Assembly (NCBI GenBank): GCA_028822155.1
Contig: JAPKEJ010000003.1
Location: 1-64,000, forward strand
Direction of reading: 5' to 3'
Origin: Porticoccaceae bacterium
GTDB lineage: Bacteria > Pseudomonadota > Gammaproteobacteria > Pseudomonadales > Porticoccaceae
DNA: 64,000 bases
In this document: one piece after another, positions 53,354-61,274 of the stretch
Position numbering within the stretch: position 1 is the first letter of the stretch
How the letters are laid out: each line of letters starts with the position of its first letter
Made by a program: the position numbers and the translations under genes
Notes under the pieces: model-generated
The model's database searches: none
Told to the model about the DNA's origin: nothing
What the model saw: only the letters and a program-made list of their open reading frames with translations

Positions 53354-54390
53354 TAGGCTCCCAATACTTCCCGAACAGCGGCAAGAACTTTATCCACGTT
53401 TGGAACGTAGGCGTCTTCTAATTCAGGGGCAAAAGGAACCGGCGTATGTGGTGCAGTAACAGTGCGAATCGGCGCCCGTAAACTATAGAAGCCTTTTTCA
53501 GCAACAATGCCGGCGATGTCTGAGGCAAGGCCACAGCGAGGATTACCTTCGTCAACCACAACCAGTCGGCCAGTGACTTCGACGCTCTCAAGAATTGCCT
53601 CGTCGTCCAGCGGTGATACGGTGCGTGGATCGATAACGTCGCAAGTAATACCTTCTTTAGCCAGAATGTCAGCTGCGGCGATGGCGTGGGTAACCATATT
53701 GGATATGGCAACTATCGTTACATCTGTGCCCTGGCGCGGAAACGCAGCCTCACCAAAGGGGATAGCGTACTGTTCGTCAGGTACTTCACAGGCATTATCG
53801 TACATGACCTTATGTTCAAGGAAAATAACTGGATCGTCATCCCGAATAGCCTGGACCATCAAGCCCTTGGCGTCGTAAGCATTGCTAGGCATTACCACCT
53901 TAAGGCCAGCAATATGGGTCACGATTGAGTGCAGCATACTAGAATGTTGAGCGCCGGCACGCCAGCCTGCGCCGACGGTACCGCGAATCACCATAGGGGT
54001 TTTTGATTTGCCACCGAACATATAGCGAAATTTAGCTGCCTGATTAAAAATTTGATCGAATGAGACGCCGATAAAGTCAAAAAACATAAGTTCTGCCACC
54101 GGCCGTAAGCCATTGTTGGCAGCGCCGGCCGCAGCACCGATAATAGCCGCCTCACTAATAGGTGTGTCTATTACTCTCTCGCGACCAAATTCTGGCATCA
54201 GGCCTTTTGTAATACCAAAAACACCACCATAGGCATCGTCTTGGCCATCACAACCTGCACCACCGGAAACTTCTTCTCCCAGAATGATAACGGTTGGATC
54301 GCGGCGCATTTCTTCACGCAAGGCATCATTAATTGCTTCACGGATAGTCTTCAGTGAAGTCTTACCGGCTATATTTGAATTGTTAGTCAT
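53353..54390 (-). CDS. 2-oxoacid/acetoin dehydrogenase E1 beta subunit
   Basis: A 345-residue transketolase-like subunit: 'LREEMRRDPTVIILGEEVSGGAG', 'MFFDFIGVSFDQIFNQAAKFRYMFGG' split over a conserved helix, and 'TVAPHTPVPFAPELED' near the end, all typical of AcoB/PdhB-type E1 beta. I place the start at ATG 54390, 10 bp behind the stop of E1 alpha and after AGGG; the longer frame to 54474 overlaps E1 alpha. It forms the thiamine-diphosphate E1 with the alpha subunit. Its stop overlaps the E2 start, indicating coupled translation. Confidence 0.93.
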   Translation of the reverse strand: MTNNSNIAGKTSLKTIREAINDALREEMRRDPTVIILGEEVSGGAGCDGQDDAYGGVFGITKGLMPEFGRERVIDTPISEAAIIGAAAGAANNGLRPVAELMFFDFIGVSFDQIFNQAAKFRYMFGGKSKTPMVIRGTVGAGWRAGAQHSSMLHSIVTHIAGLKVVMPSNAYDAKGLMVQAIRDDDPVIFLEHKVMYDNACEVPDEQYAIPFGEAAFPRQGTDVTIVAISNMVTHAIAAADILAKEGITCDVIDPRTVSPLDDEAILESVEVTGRLVVVDEGNPRCGLASDIAGIVAEKGFYSLRAPIRTVTAPHTPVPFAPELEDAYVPNVDKVLAAVREVLGA

Positions 54391-54400
54391 TTTAGTACCC

Positions 54401-55372
54401 TTAGTATGAGCAGTAGACATCGGACAAAAGGTCCGTGGCGGGATCTGGGTGCGGTGCAACCAAAGCGTCCGCAACAGCTTTTTCTATTTCAGCCATTATT
54501 TCTTTGTCAATCTTGTTCATGGCCACGGCTTTTAGCCAGCCTTCAGCGATAACGCGCTCGCGGAATATCTTTAAGCAGTCCTGGCTCTTGCGAGCATCTT
54601 TAATTTCATTGGTACCACGATAAAGCTGGGGGTCACCAATGAAATGACCGTCGAAACGCACACACATGGCTTCGATCGCTGTAGGGCCTCCGCCATCACG
54701 CGCTCGTTGAGTCGCTACTTTCATCGCTTCGTAGGTGGTAAAGAAGTCGAGGCCATCAATACACTCAGCAGGCATACCAAAACCGGCGTTGCGATCGGTC
54801 AAACTGTCGCAACCGAGACCGTACTTGGCGGCAGTACCTTCGGCATAACCATTGTTTTCATAAACAAATACATGGGGCAGCTGTAACACAACCGCTAGGT
54901 TCATGGCTTCCATTACAGTACCTTGGTTAGCACTGCCATCACCGTTAAAAGACACTGCGACATTTTTAGTACGCAAGGTCTTGGCTGCTAGGGCAGCACC
55001 GTTAACCAGAGGGGGGCCGCCACCAACAATAGCATTAGCGCCAAGCATGCCTTTGTCGATATCAGCGATATGCATGGAGCCACCTTTACCTTTGCAAAGG
55101 CCGGTAGATCTGCCCATGATTTCTTTCATCATGCGACCAATGTCACAGCCTTTAGCTATGCAATGGCCATGGCCGCGGTGGGTGCTGCCGATAATATCTT
55201 TGTCGCTTAGGTCAATACAAGAGGCAACTGCGATTGCTTCTTGACCGTTAGATACATGAACAAAACCTGGAATATTCCCTCCCATGAATTCTTTAACGCA
55301 ACGCTCTTCGAACTCGCGAATGGTTTTCATCGAGCGATAGGCTCTGAGTAGAAAATCAGTTTGATACGGCAT
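54401..55372 (-). CDS. 2-oxoacid/acetoin dehydrogenase E1 alpha subunit
   Basis: A 323-residue thiamine-diphosphate-dependent E1 alpha. The cofactor motif begins at 'NGDGSANQG' and ends at 'YENNGYAEGT'; 'GKGGSMHIADIDKGMLGANAIVGGG' split over the active-site loop is typical of acetoin dehydrogenase (AcoA)-like and pyruvate E1. The enzyme decarboxylates a 2-oxoacid or cleaves a 2,3-diketone/acetoin. The small size and motif style favour the acetoin-type. It opens a reverse operon of nine or more genes; AAAGGGG precedes the ATG and a TATAGT promoter lies at 55412. Confidence 0.93.
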   Translation of the reverse strand: MPYQTDFLLRAYRSMKTIREFEERCVKEFMGGNIPGFVHVSNGQEAIAVASCIDLSDKDIIGSTHRGHGHCIAKGCDIGRMMKEIMGRSTGLCKGKGGSMHIADIDKGMLGANAIVGGGPPLVNGAALAAKTLRTKNVAVSFNGDGSANQGTVMEAMNLAVVLQLPHVFVYENNGYAEGTAAKYGLGCDSLTDRNAGFGMPAECIDGLDFFTTYEAMKVATQRARDGGGPTAIEAMCVRFDGHFIGDPQLYRGTNEIKDARKSQDCLKIFRERVIAEGWLKAVAMNKIDKEIMAEIEKAVADALVAPHPDPATDLLSDVYCSY

Positions 55373-55411
55373 GGAGATGCCCCTTTGTTAGATTAATTAC
55401 AGGCTGTTTAA

Positions 55412-55453
55412 ACTATACATCTTTTAAGTAAAAAAACAAACATGATGGTTTGG
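55412..55453 (-). promoter_or_regulatory. Promoter and operator-like repeat of the E1 alpha operon
   Basis: On the minus strand a TATAGT -10 box (55412-55417) is preceded, 18 bp upstream, by the repeat ACAAAC-ATGATG-GTTTGG (55436-55453; 11 of 12 positions of ACAAAC-N6-GTTTGT), whose TTGTTT half can serve as -35 box. The promoter at 56118-56159 has the same elements at the same spacing. The expected RNA start is about 33 nt before the E1 alpha start codon. Confidence 0.5.
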
Positions 55454-55634
55454 TAATATTCTAATCCAAAAAGAAGGATAATAGACGCCGTTGCACATTT
55501 ATTTACTAGTGTTTTTGATAGCAGGCTAATCAATGGAGGTAAAGGTTTCGGGTATAAACTGAGACCTAATAAAGGCGTCACTCTTTAGGCTTATCGCTGA
55601 TGGAATTTCGTGTTCAAAATCATTCCAGCATCAC

Positions 55635-55955
55635 CTAAAATTGTGTTGTAGGCAGATGCACGACCAAGCCATCGAGTTCGCTGGTAACCACGACTTGGCA
55701 GGATAGGCGACTATTACCCTTTGGCTCGGCTACACAGGTCAGCAAGTCGTTTTCCATCTCGCTGGCAGCGTCGACTTTATCTACCCAGCTTTCGTCGATA
55801 TAGCAATGGCAGGTAGCGCAACTACATGACCCGCCGCACTCAGCGACAATTCCTTCTACCATATTATCCACAGCGGCTTGCATCAGAGTAGTGCCGATTT
55901 GAACATTGATTTCTTGATGGTTACCGTTAGCTTCTATGTAAGTGACTGAGGGCAT
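55635..55955 (-). CDS. Putidaredoxin-type [2Fe-2S] ferredoxin
   Basis: A 106-residue adrenodoxin/putidaredoxin-like ferredoxin. Cluster ligands are Cys40, Cys46, Cys49 and Cys86 ('CGGSCSCATC', 'RLSCQV'); three extra Cys (44, 51, 74) are present. This type carries electrons from a flavin reductase to class I P450s, so the CYP101-like enzyme at 35363 is the obvious partner, although 19 kb apart. Iron-sulfur assembly ferredoxin is a weaker alternative since no isc genes are near. Confidence 0.92.
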   Translation of the reverse strand: MPSVTYIEANGNHQEINVQIGTTLMQAAVDNMVEGIVAECGGSCSCATCHCYIDESWVDKVDAASEMENDLLTCVAEPKGNSRLSCQVVVTSELDGLVVHLPTTQF

Positions 55956-56263
55956 ACTTAGATTCCGTAATAAGTTTATTTATCGAGCCTTATTAGGTTT
56001 TGGCAAAACCAGCTAGGCCATAGTTTGTGCTGTCAATCATGCCTGGCTAAGAAGCGCCTTTAACAACAACGGCTCATTAGCTTGTTGCTCTGGGTGTTGC
56101 TGCGACCTGGGATCAGCACTATACATCTTTAGAAATAAAAAACAAACAAGACGGTTTTGATCAGTGAGTAGCAATATGTCCGAGCGTCTAGACGGGATGC
56201 CTTTAGCGTAGTGATACGTTTTCACTCTATGCGGCTGAGTAAATTTACAGCAACCCTATAAAT
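55956..56263. other. Intergenic region upstream of the ferredoxin gene
   Basis: About 300 bp without a credible gene; the short open frame at 56037-56225 overlaps the promoter elements and has no family resemblance. It contains the regulatory site described at 56118-56159 and, nearer 56264, the end of the acyl-CoA dehydrogenase gene. Confidence 0.5.
56118..56159 (-). promoter_or_regulatory. Promoter and operator-like repeat of the ferredoxin gene
   Basis: TATAGT (56118-56123, minus strand) with the repeat ACAAAC-AAGACG-GTTTTG (56142-56159; 10 of 12 positions) 18 bp upstream. It shares ACTATACATCTTT and the A-run before ACAAAC with the E1 alpha promoter. The RNA leader to the ferredoxin start would be about 155 nt. 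Confidence 0.45.
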
Positions 56264-57490
56264 CTAGTTACCCGATGGAATATCCTTAAATGCTAGCCCT
56301 TTGTCAGCACGAGGATCTTGCGGTAAGCCCAGTACTCGTTCGGCTATAATATTTTTCAATATTTCGTCTGTACCGCCAGCGATACGTAAGCCAGCAGAGC
56401 CAAGCCAAGCATCGTGAAAACTATGTACATCGGCATCATCAGTTTTTAGCATACCCGCCATATCTAGAGAGTCGATACCAAAATTACCAATAGCTTGTAG
56501 TTTATTGGCACTGACCACCTTGGTGATTGAGGCCTCAGGCCCTGGAGTGTCACCTTTAGAGAGAGCGGACATGGTTCGCAGCTTTGTGTTTTTTAAGCCG
56601 CTGGCCTGGCAGTACCAGTCAGCAATAGATTCGCGCACCCCGCTGTTTTTAATCATAGGTTGGCCGTGATCATCCTGACCTTGGGCCCACTCAAATGCTT
56701 CTTTGGCGTCAGCACCGTTGGCATCACCCACGGCAAGTCGTTCATTCATTAAAGTGGTAATAGCGACTCTCCAACCATCACCAATAGCCCCCAGTCTTTG
56801 GCTGTCTGGGATACGGACATCATTGAAATACACCTCGTTGAAAGAAGAGCCACCGGTGATCTGTTTGATCGGTCTGATATCAATGCCGGGTGATTTCATA
56901 TCAACAAAGAAAAAGGTCATCCCTGCATGCTTTTCGATATTGGGGTCATGTCTAACTACGATTATGCCGTAGTCACAAAAATGAGCCCCTGAGGTCCAGA
57001 CCTTTTGACCGTTAATAATCCAATCATCACCATCTTGAACTGCTTTACTGCGTAAACCTGCAACGTCAGATCCGGCTGAGGGTTCAGAGAAGAGCTGGCA
57101 CCATATTTCTTCCCCTGCCGCCATCGGAGGCAGATATCGGGCTTTTTGCTGATCTGATGCATATTGCATCATCACCGGCCCAGCCATACCTAGGCCAATT
57201 TCATAGACGCCACGGGGCACATTAAATTTGGATTCCTCTTGGCCCCAAATAATTCTCTCAATGGCCGAGGCTTCGAGGCCTCCATAGTGTTTTGGCCAAT
57301 GTAACATTGCCCAGCCGGCATCGAACTTCTTTTTTTGCCAAGCTCTGGCAGAATTTAGAAAGTCATGTTCGTCTACTCTGCCGTATCGTTCGTCATTACC
57401 AGTACCGCCTTTAAGCTGAGCATTTTTTTCCAACCAACCTCTACATGTAGCTCTGAATTCGCTTTCTTGATGAGTATCATTGAAATCCAT
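56264..57490 (-). CDS. Acyl-CoA dehydrogenase (pair 2, GGTDEI-type subunit)
   Basis: A 408-residue acyl-CoA dehydrogenase with 'LHWPKHYGGLEASAIERIIWGQEE' split over the N-terminal helices, the loop 'CQLFSEPSAGSDVAGL', 'INGQKVWTSGAHFCDYGIIVVR' split over the middle domain, and C-terminal 'GGTDEILKNIIAERVLGLP'. The same type as the first subunit of pair 1. It is 9 bp behind its partner in a two-gene reverse operon. Confidence 0.9.
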   Translation of the reverse strand: MDFNDTHQESEFRATCRGWLEKNAQLKGGTGNDERYGRVDEHDFLNSARAWQKKKFDAGWAMLHWPKHYGGLEASAIERIIWGQEESKFNVPRGVYEIGLGMAGPVMMQYASDQQKARYLPPMAAGEEIWCQLFSEPSAGSDVAGLRSKAVQDGDDWIINGQKVWTSGAHFCDYGIIVVRHDPNIEKHAGMTFFFVDMKSPGIDIRPIKQITGGSSFNEVYFNDVRIPDSQRLGAIGDGWRVAITTLMNERLAVGDANGADAKEAFEWAQGQDDHGQPMIKNSGVRESIADWYCQASGLKNTKLRTMSALSKGDTPGPEASITKVVSANKLQAIGNFGIDSLDMAGMLKTDDADVHSFHDAWLGSAGLRIAGGTDEILKNIIAERVLGLPQDPRADKGLAFKDIPSGN

Positions 57491-57499
57491 GTGCGCCCC

Positions 57500-58621
57500 T
57501 TATTGTGAACTATTGAGATTAGATCTTTCTAATCCGCTGACGAGTTTCTCTTTCCATGCTGCAAGGGATCCTATATTCAATGATAGTAACTTTGATCGCC
57601 TATAAAACAGATGACAGTCATATTCCCAGGTAAACCCGTTGCCGCCGTGGGTTTGTATGTTTTCTTTAGAGCAAAACTGAAAGGCTTCTGTTGAGCTGAC
57701 TCTCGCAGTGGCTGCGGCTACCTCTAGCTCAGTCGAATCATTCAACAAAGCCCAAGCAGCATAGTACGTATTTGATTTGGCCAGAGTAAGTCCGATATAC
57801 ATATCAGCAAGCTTGTGTTTGATGGCTTGATAGGAACCAATAGCTCGGCCAAAGGCAAACCGCTGTTTGGCGTACTCACTGGCCATATCTAGTGTCGCTT
57901 GGGCACCGCCAATTTGTTCAAAACTGAAGAGCACGGCTGCTTGATTAAGGATGTTTTGCAGAAGGGCCCAACCACCTCCAGCATCACCCACCAGTTGACT
58001 ATTGGCATTGTTAAACTCAATTAAAGAGTGGCCCCGGCTATTATCAATAGTGTCCTGGTCATGTACTTCGCAGTTATTATTAGTTAGATCAACCAGTCTT
58101 AAGTCGCTGCCTAGCTCGCTCTTACAGATAACCAGTACATGAGTTGCAACGCTAGCGTCGGGGACGGCTATTTTTGTTCCAGTTATTTGATTATTGTCGA
58201 CGCTGACCTTAATGTTATTCTCAGTTGGCGCGAATAATTGTTCAGTGATCGCTAGGGTGCCTACACATTCTCCAGATATTAACTTAGGCAATATCTCGCT
58301 TTTAATCTGTTCATCGGCGAATTTTATGATGGCCTCTGTGAACAGATAAACCGATGATGAAAAGGGAACTGGAGCCAATGACCGTCCTAACTCTTCGGCA
58401 ATCACGCAGAGTTCTAAGTGACCCAACCCTAAGCCCTCATATAGTTCAGGGATACGAATACCTGTCCAGCCCATTTCCAGCACTTTTGCCCATAGATCTT
58501 TATCGTACTGCTGCTTGGTATCAAGAACTGATCGGCTTTTTTGTATGGATTGTTCTTTCTCAAGGAATTTTCGAGCTTCGGATTGAAGAAATTTTTGGTC
58601 ATCTGAAAAATCTAGGTTCAT
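57500..58621 (-). CDS. Acyl-CoA dehydrogenase (pair 2, partner subunit)
   Basis: A 373-residue acyl-CoA dehydrogenase homologue with 'IRIPELYEGLGLGHLELCVIAEELGR' split over the N-terminal part, 'AKQRFAFGRAIGSYQAIKHKLADMYIG' in the helical domain and 'NIQTHGGNGFTWEYDCHLFYRRSK' at the FAD-binding end. Like the second subunit of pair 1 it lacks the G-G-T-x-E-I block. First gene of its operon. Pairing suggests a heteromeric enzyme for a branched or cyclic acyl-CoA. Confidence 0.88.
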   Translation of the reverse strand: MNLDFSDDQKFLQSEARKFLEKEQSIQKSRSVLDTKQQYDKDLWAKVLEMGWTGIRIPELYEGLGLGHLELCVIAEELGRSLAPVPFSSSVYLFTEAIIKFADEQIKSEILPKLISGECVGTLAITEQLFAPTENNIKVSVDNNQITGTKIAVPDASVATHVLVICKSELGSDLRLVDLTNNNCEVHDQDTIDNSRGHSLIEFNNANSQLVGDAGGGWALLQNILNQAAVLFSFEQIGGAQATLDMASEYAKQRFAFGRAIGSYQAIKHKLADMYIGLTLAKSNTYYAAWALLNDSTELEVAAATARVSSTEAFQFCSKENIQTHGGNGFTWEYDCHLFYRRSKLLSLNIGSLAAWKEKLVSGLERSNLNSSQ

Positions 58622-58668
58622 AGTTTTATACTTTTTTCGGTTATCTTATCATTGCTTAGGGGCCCTAG

Positions 58669-58696
58669 AATATAGTTCTATTTGACCTAAATGCAA
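58669..58696 (-). promoter_or_regulatory. Promoter candidate of acyl-CoA dehydrogenase pair 2
   Basis: On the minus strand TTGCAT (58691-58696), 16 bp, then TATATT (58669-58674). The box pair lies 48-75 bp before the start at 58621. No copy of the ACAAAC-N6-GTTTGT motif is seen here. Confidence 0.4.
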
Positions 58697-58831
58697 GAGA
58701 TGGCCTTTGTTTAGTGGTCTAAATAGGTGGAAACAGGCTAGGTGGGGAAGATTTAGAGCTAACCGAATCTAGCGACTGCATAGTTTCTAAGATTATTGTT
58801 TATTTCAATAGGGCAATAATGATCCTACAGC

Positions 58832-59887
58832 TTAAGACTTTTGTTGATTGGCGAAGCAGTGGCTAACAAACAGAGAAGCGCTGAACAAGGCAACAGCACA
58901 GATCTGATGCGCTGCGGCCAAGGGTACTGGGATGTAGAAGATCAAGGTACTAATACCCAGAGTAACCTGCAGAGCTAAGAGGCCAACAAAACAGTAGATG
59001 GCAGGCTTCAATGGACCTTGAATATCAGACTTCAGCGCCTTGTAGACGAAAGTGATTACTAGACCGACAATTAGGTAGGCAAGCATGCGATGGTTAAATT
59101 GAATGGTCACCATATCTTCAAAAGCCGACAGCCATGCAGGCTGAAGGCTGTATAAGCCCGGGGGAATAAAGCTATCACCCATTAATGGCCAGGTTGGATA
59201 GGGTACTCCAGCGCGTGTACCTGCGACTAACCCGCCAGAAAGAATCATTAAAAATATTAACCCACTTAGACCGTAGGAAAATCGCTTCAGATGGTTAGGT
59301 TGAGATCGCTTAGTCGCAAGGAGATCCATGGCGGTCCAGAGAATAAACCCATAGACGAATACGGCTAAACCTAGATGAGCGGTTAGTCGGTACTGGCTGA
59401 CATGGGGGTTATCGACCAAGCCACTTTTAACCATGTACCAACCCAGTAGTCCTTGGCTACCACCTAATATCAGCATAACTAATAGCCTTGGGGTTAAACC
59501 TGGCGTGATGCGCTTAGTAAAGTGGAAGAACAAGAATGGCAGCACAAAAATAATACCAATAAAACGACCTAAGACGCGGTGAAGGTATTCGTACATGAAG
59601 ATTGGCTTGAATTCTTCAAGGGTCATGGTGAAGTTGGTTTTTTGATATTCAGGATATTGCTGGTATTTAAAAAACATTTCTTGCCAGTCAGCATGAGATA
59701 GAGGCGGAATAATACCAACTAAAGGCTTCCAGTCGACCATCGATAGGCCGGAATTAGTGAGGCGCGTAATACCACCTAACAGAATCATACCAACAATAAC
59801 TGCAGCACAGCCGAGCAACCAGTATGCGACCTGACGATTAAACTGAGGCTGTTGAGGTGACGTTGGATGTTGAAGCATAATCAGCAT
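58832..59887 (-). CDS. ctaA: Heme A synthase (COX15/CtaA family)
   Basis: A 351-residue inner-membrane protein with eight hydrophobic segments. 'LLGGITRLTNSGLSMVDWKPLVGIIPP' split at the first transmembrane segment, 'YEYLHRVLGRFIG' and 'GLVAGTRAGVPYPTWPLMG' are the COX15 hallmarks, with conserved His residues as heme ligands. It converts heme O to heme A for aa3-type cytochrome oxidase, so the organism respires aerobically. The start at 59887 overlaps the stop of the MATE gene; the ATG at 59878 is equally possible. Confidence 0.93.
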   Translation of the reverse strand: MLIMLQHPTSPQQPQFNRQVAYWLLGCAAVIVGMILLGGITRLTNSGLSMVDWKPLVGIIPPLSHADWQEMFFKYQQYPEYQKTNFTMTLEEFKPIFMYEYLHRVLGRFIGIIFVLPFLFFHFTKRITPGLTPRLLVMLILGGSQGLLGWYMVKSGLVDNPHVSQYRLTAHLGLAVFVYGFILWTAMDLLATKRSQPNHLKRFSYGLSGLIFLMILSGGLVAGTRAGVPYPTWPLMGDSFIPPGLYSLQPAWLSAFEDMVTIQFNHRMLAYLIVGLVITFVYKALKSDIQGPLKPAIYCFVGLLALQVTLGISTLIFYIPVPLAAAHQICAVALFSASLFVSHCFANQQKS

Positions 59888-61221
59888 TGCTCACTATTAG
59901 TTAGATGACCTTTTAACCAGTCTTTTCTACGAAAACGCCGCATATTTAGACTTGATTTTATCGAAAAATCAACTAGAGAGGTGGCGTATAACCAGACTAC
60001 ATCCACGCCCATATTCACCATGATCCACGGCGCGATAATGCGTGTTAGAGCAATACTGAATATCGTTACTTTCATCGGGTAGCGAGTATCACCTGCGCCC
60101 CTTAGAGCCCCCGCCATACTAAATTCGATAGCCATTAGAGGCAAGCAGGCGCTAAGAATATAAGTAAACTGTACCATGTGGTGAATAACGAGGGGATCGG
60201 AAATCATAAAGGTGGCTATTTCTCGAGCGTACCAACTCATCAATACACCGCCCGATATCATTATGTAAAGACAGGTACGCATGGTTTTCCAGCCAGCGTC
60301 ATAAGCGCCCTGGTGGTCACCCGCCCCTAAATGCTGGCTAACCAAAGTGGCACTTGATATCGAAAAGCTAAATGCAATGACAATTACGATACCGAGTATC
60401 GATAGTCCTATGCCATAGGCGGCAAATGGTTCGTTGCCATAGCCGGCTAAAAATACCATAAAGATGAGCAGACCACCCTGAAAGAATGCTTGTTCGAACG
60501 CGGCGGGCATACCAATATTAACGAGCGTTTTCCCATTGGCGAGCAAGTCGGGTATTGGGTTTGTAGGCTTAAGCTCGAATACGCCAAAGATCCAGATCAC
60601 TAAAAACAGGACGATAGTTATAGTCATTCCTATACCACCACCAACCGCTAACCCTGAAATACCCATAGCGGGTATGCCACCCCAGCCAAACGTCATAGAG
60701 GCACCAAGAATAATACTCAGGGTTGCGCCAACGAGCGCGATCCATAAAGGGGTAGTGCTGTCGCCGGTAGCGCGAAAAGACATGCTAAATACCAGTGTGG
60801 CCAGCATTGCTGGCGCAAAAAATGCAGTCCACAAAGTGAAATCAGCCGCCATTCTGTGGGCATCTTCAGATAGGCCAAAAATGCCAACTAACTGATCACG
60901 AAAGGGAATGGCTATCCATGCAAAGAGTAGGCCGTCCAAGAAAAACAGTAGGATCGAGAGAGAAGCAAAACGACCCGCTAAAAGTCGATTATTAGCACCC
61001 CAATATTTACCTACCATAGCAGTAGTGCCACTACAGAGGCCCATTACTATAGCGTGAAGTACAAAGTATAGGCGTTGACCTGTAGTCACTGCCGCCACAG
61101 CGTCGGCGCCAAAACTACCCGCCATTTTTAGAAATGCCACACCCATCAGCATGTATACAATATTGCTGATAATGGTTGGCCAGGTGAGACGCCAGATGCT
61201 GAGAGTAGAGATCGGTGACAT
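59881..61221 (-). CDS. MATE family efflux transporter
   Basis: A 446-residue inner-membrane protein with about twelve membrane segments in two homologous halves ('TTGQRLYFVLHAIVMGLCSGTTAMVGKYWGAN' split over the first half; 'SATLVSQHLGAGDHQGAYDAGW' in the second), typical of the MATE/NorM drug-cation antiporters. Substrate unknown. It overlaps the heme A synthase gene by 7 bp, which suggests cotranscription; it is divergent from ung with 53 bp between them. Confidence 0.92.
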   Translation of the reverse strand: MSPISTLSIWRLTWPTIISNIVYMLMGVAFLKMAGSFGADAVAAVTTGQRLYFVLHAIVMGLCSGTTAMVGKYWGANNRLLAGRFASLSILLFFLDGLLFAWIAIPFRDQLVGIFGLSEDAHRMAADFTLWTAFFAPAMLATLVFSMSFRATGDSTTPLWIALVGATLSIILGASMTFGWGGIPAMGISGLAVGGGIGMTITIVLFLVIWIFGVFELKPTNPIPDLLANGKTLVNIGMPAAFEQAFFQGGLLIFMVFLAGYGNEPFAAYGIGLSILGIVIVIAFSFSISSATLVSQHLGAGDHQGAYDAGWKTMRTCLYIMISGGVLMSWYAREIATFMISDPLVIHHMVQFTYILSACLPLMAIEFSMAGALRGAGDTRYPMKVTIFSIALTRIIAPWIMVNMGVDVVWLYATSLVDFSIKSSLNMRRFRRKDWLKGHLTNSEQC

Positions 61222-61274
61222 AGGGTTCTATGATAACATCTACCTTCGTTAGAGGTCAGTGATTTAAGGTATAT

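Noticed and set aside
56037-56225. 62-codon open frame upstream of the ferredoxin gene
   Set aside because: Overlaps the promoter and operator-like repeat and has no recognisable family.
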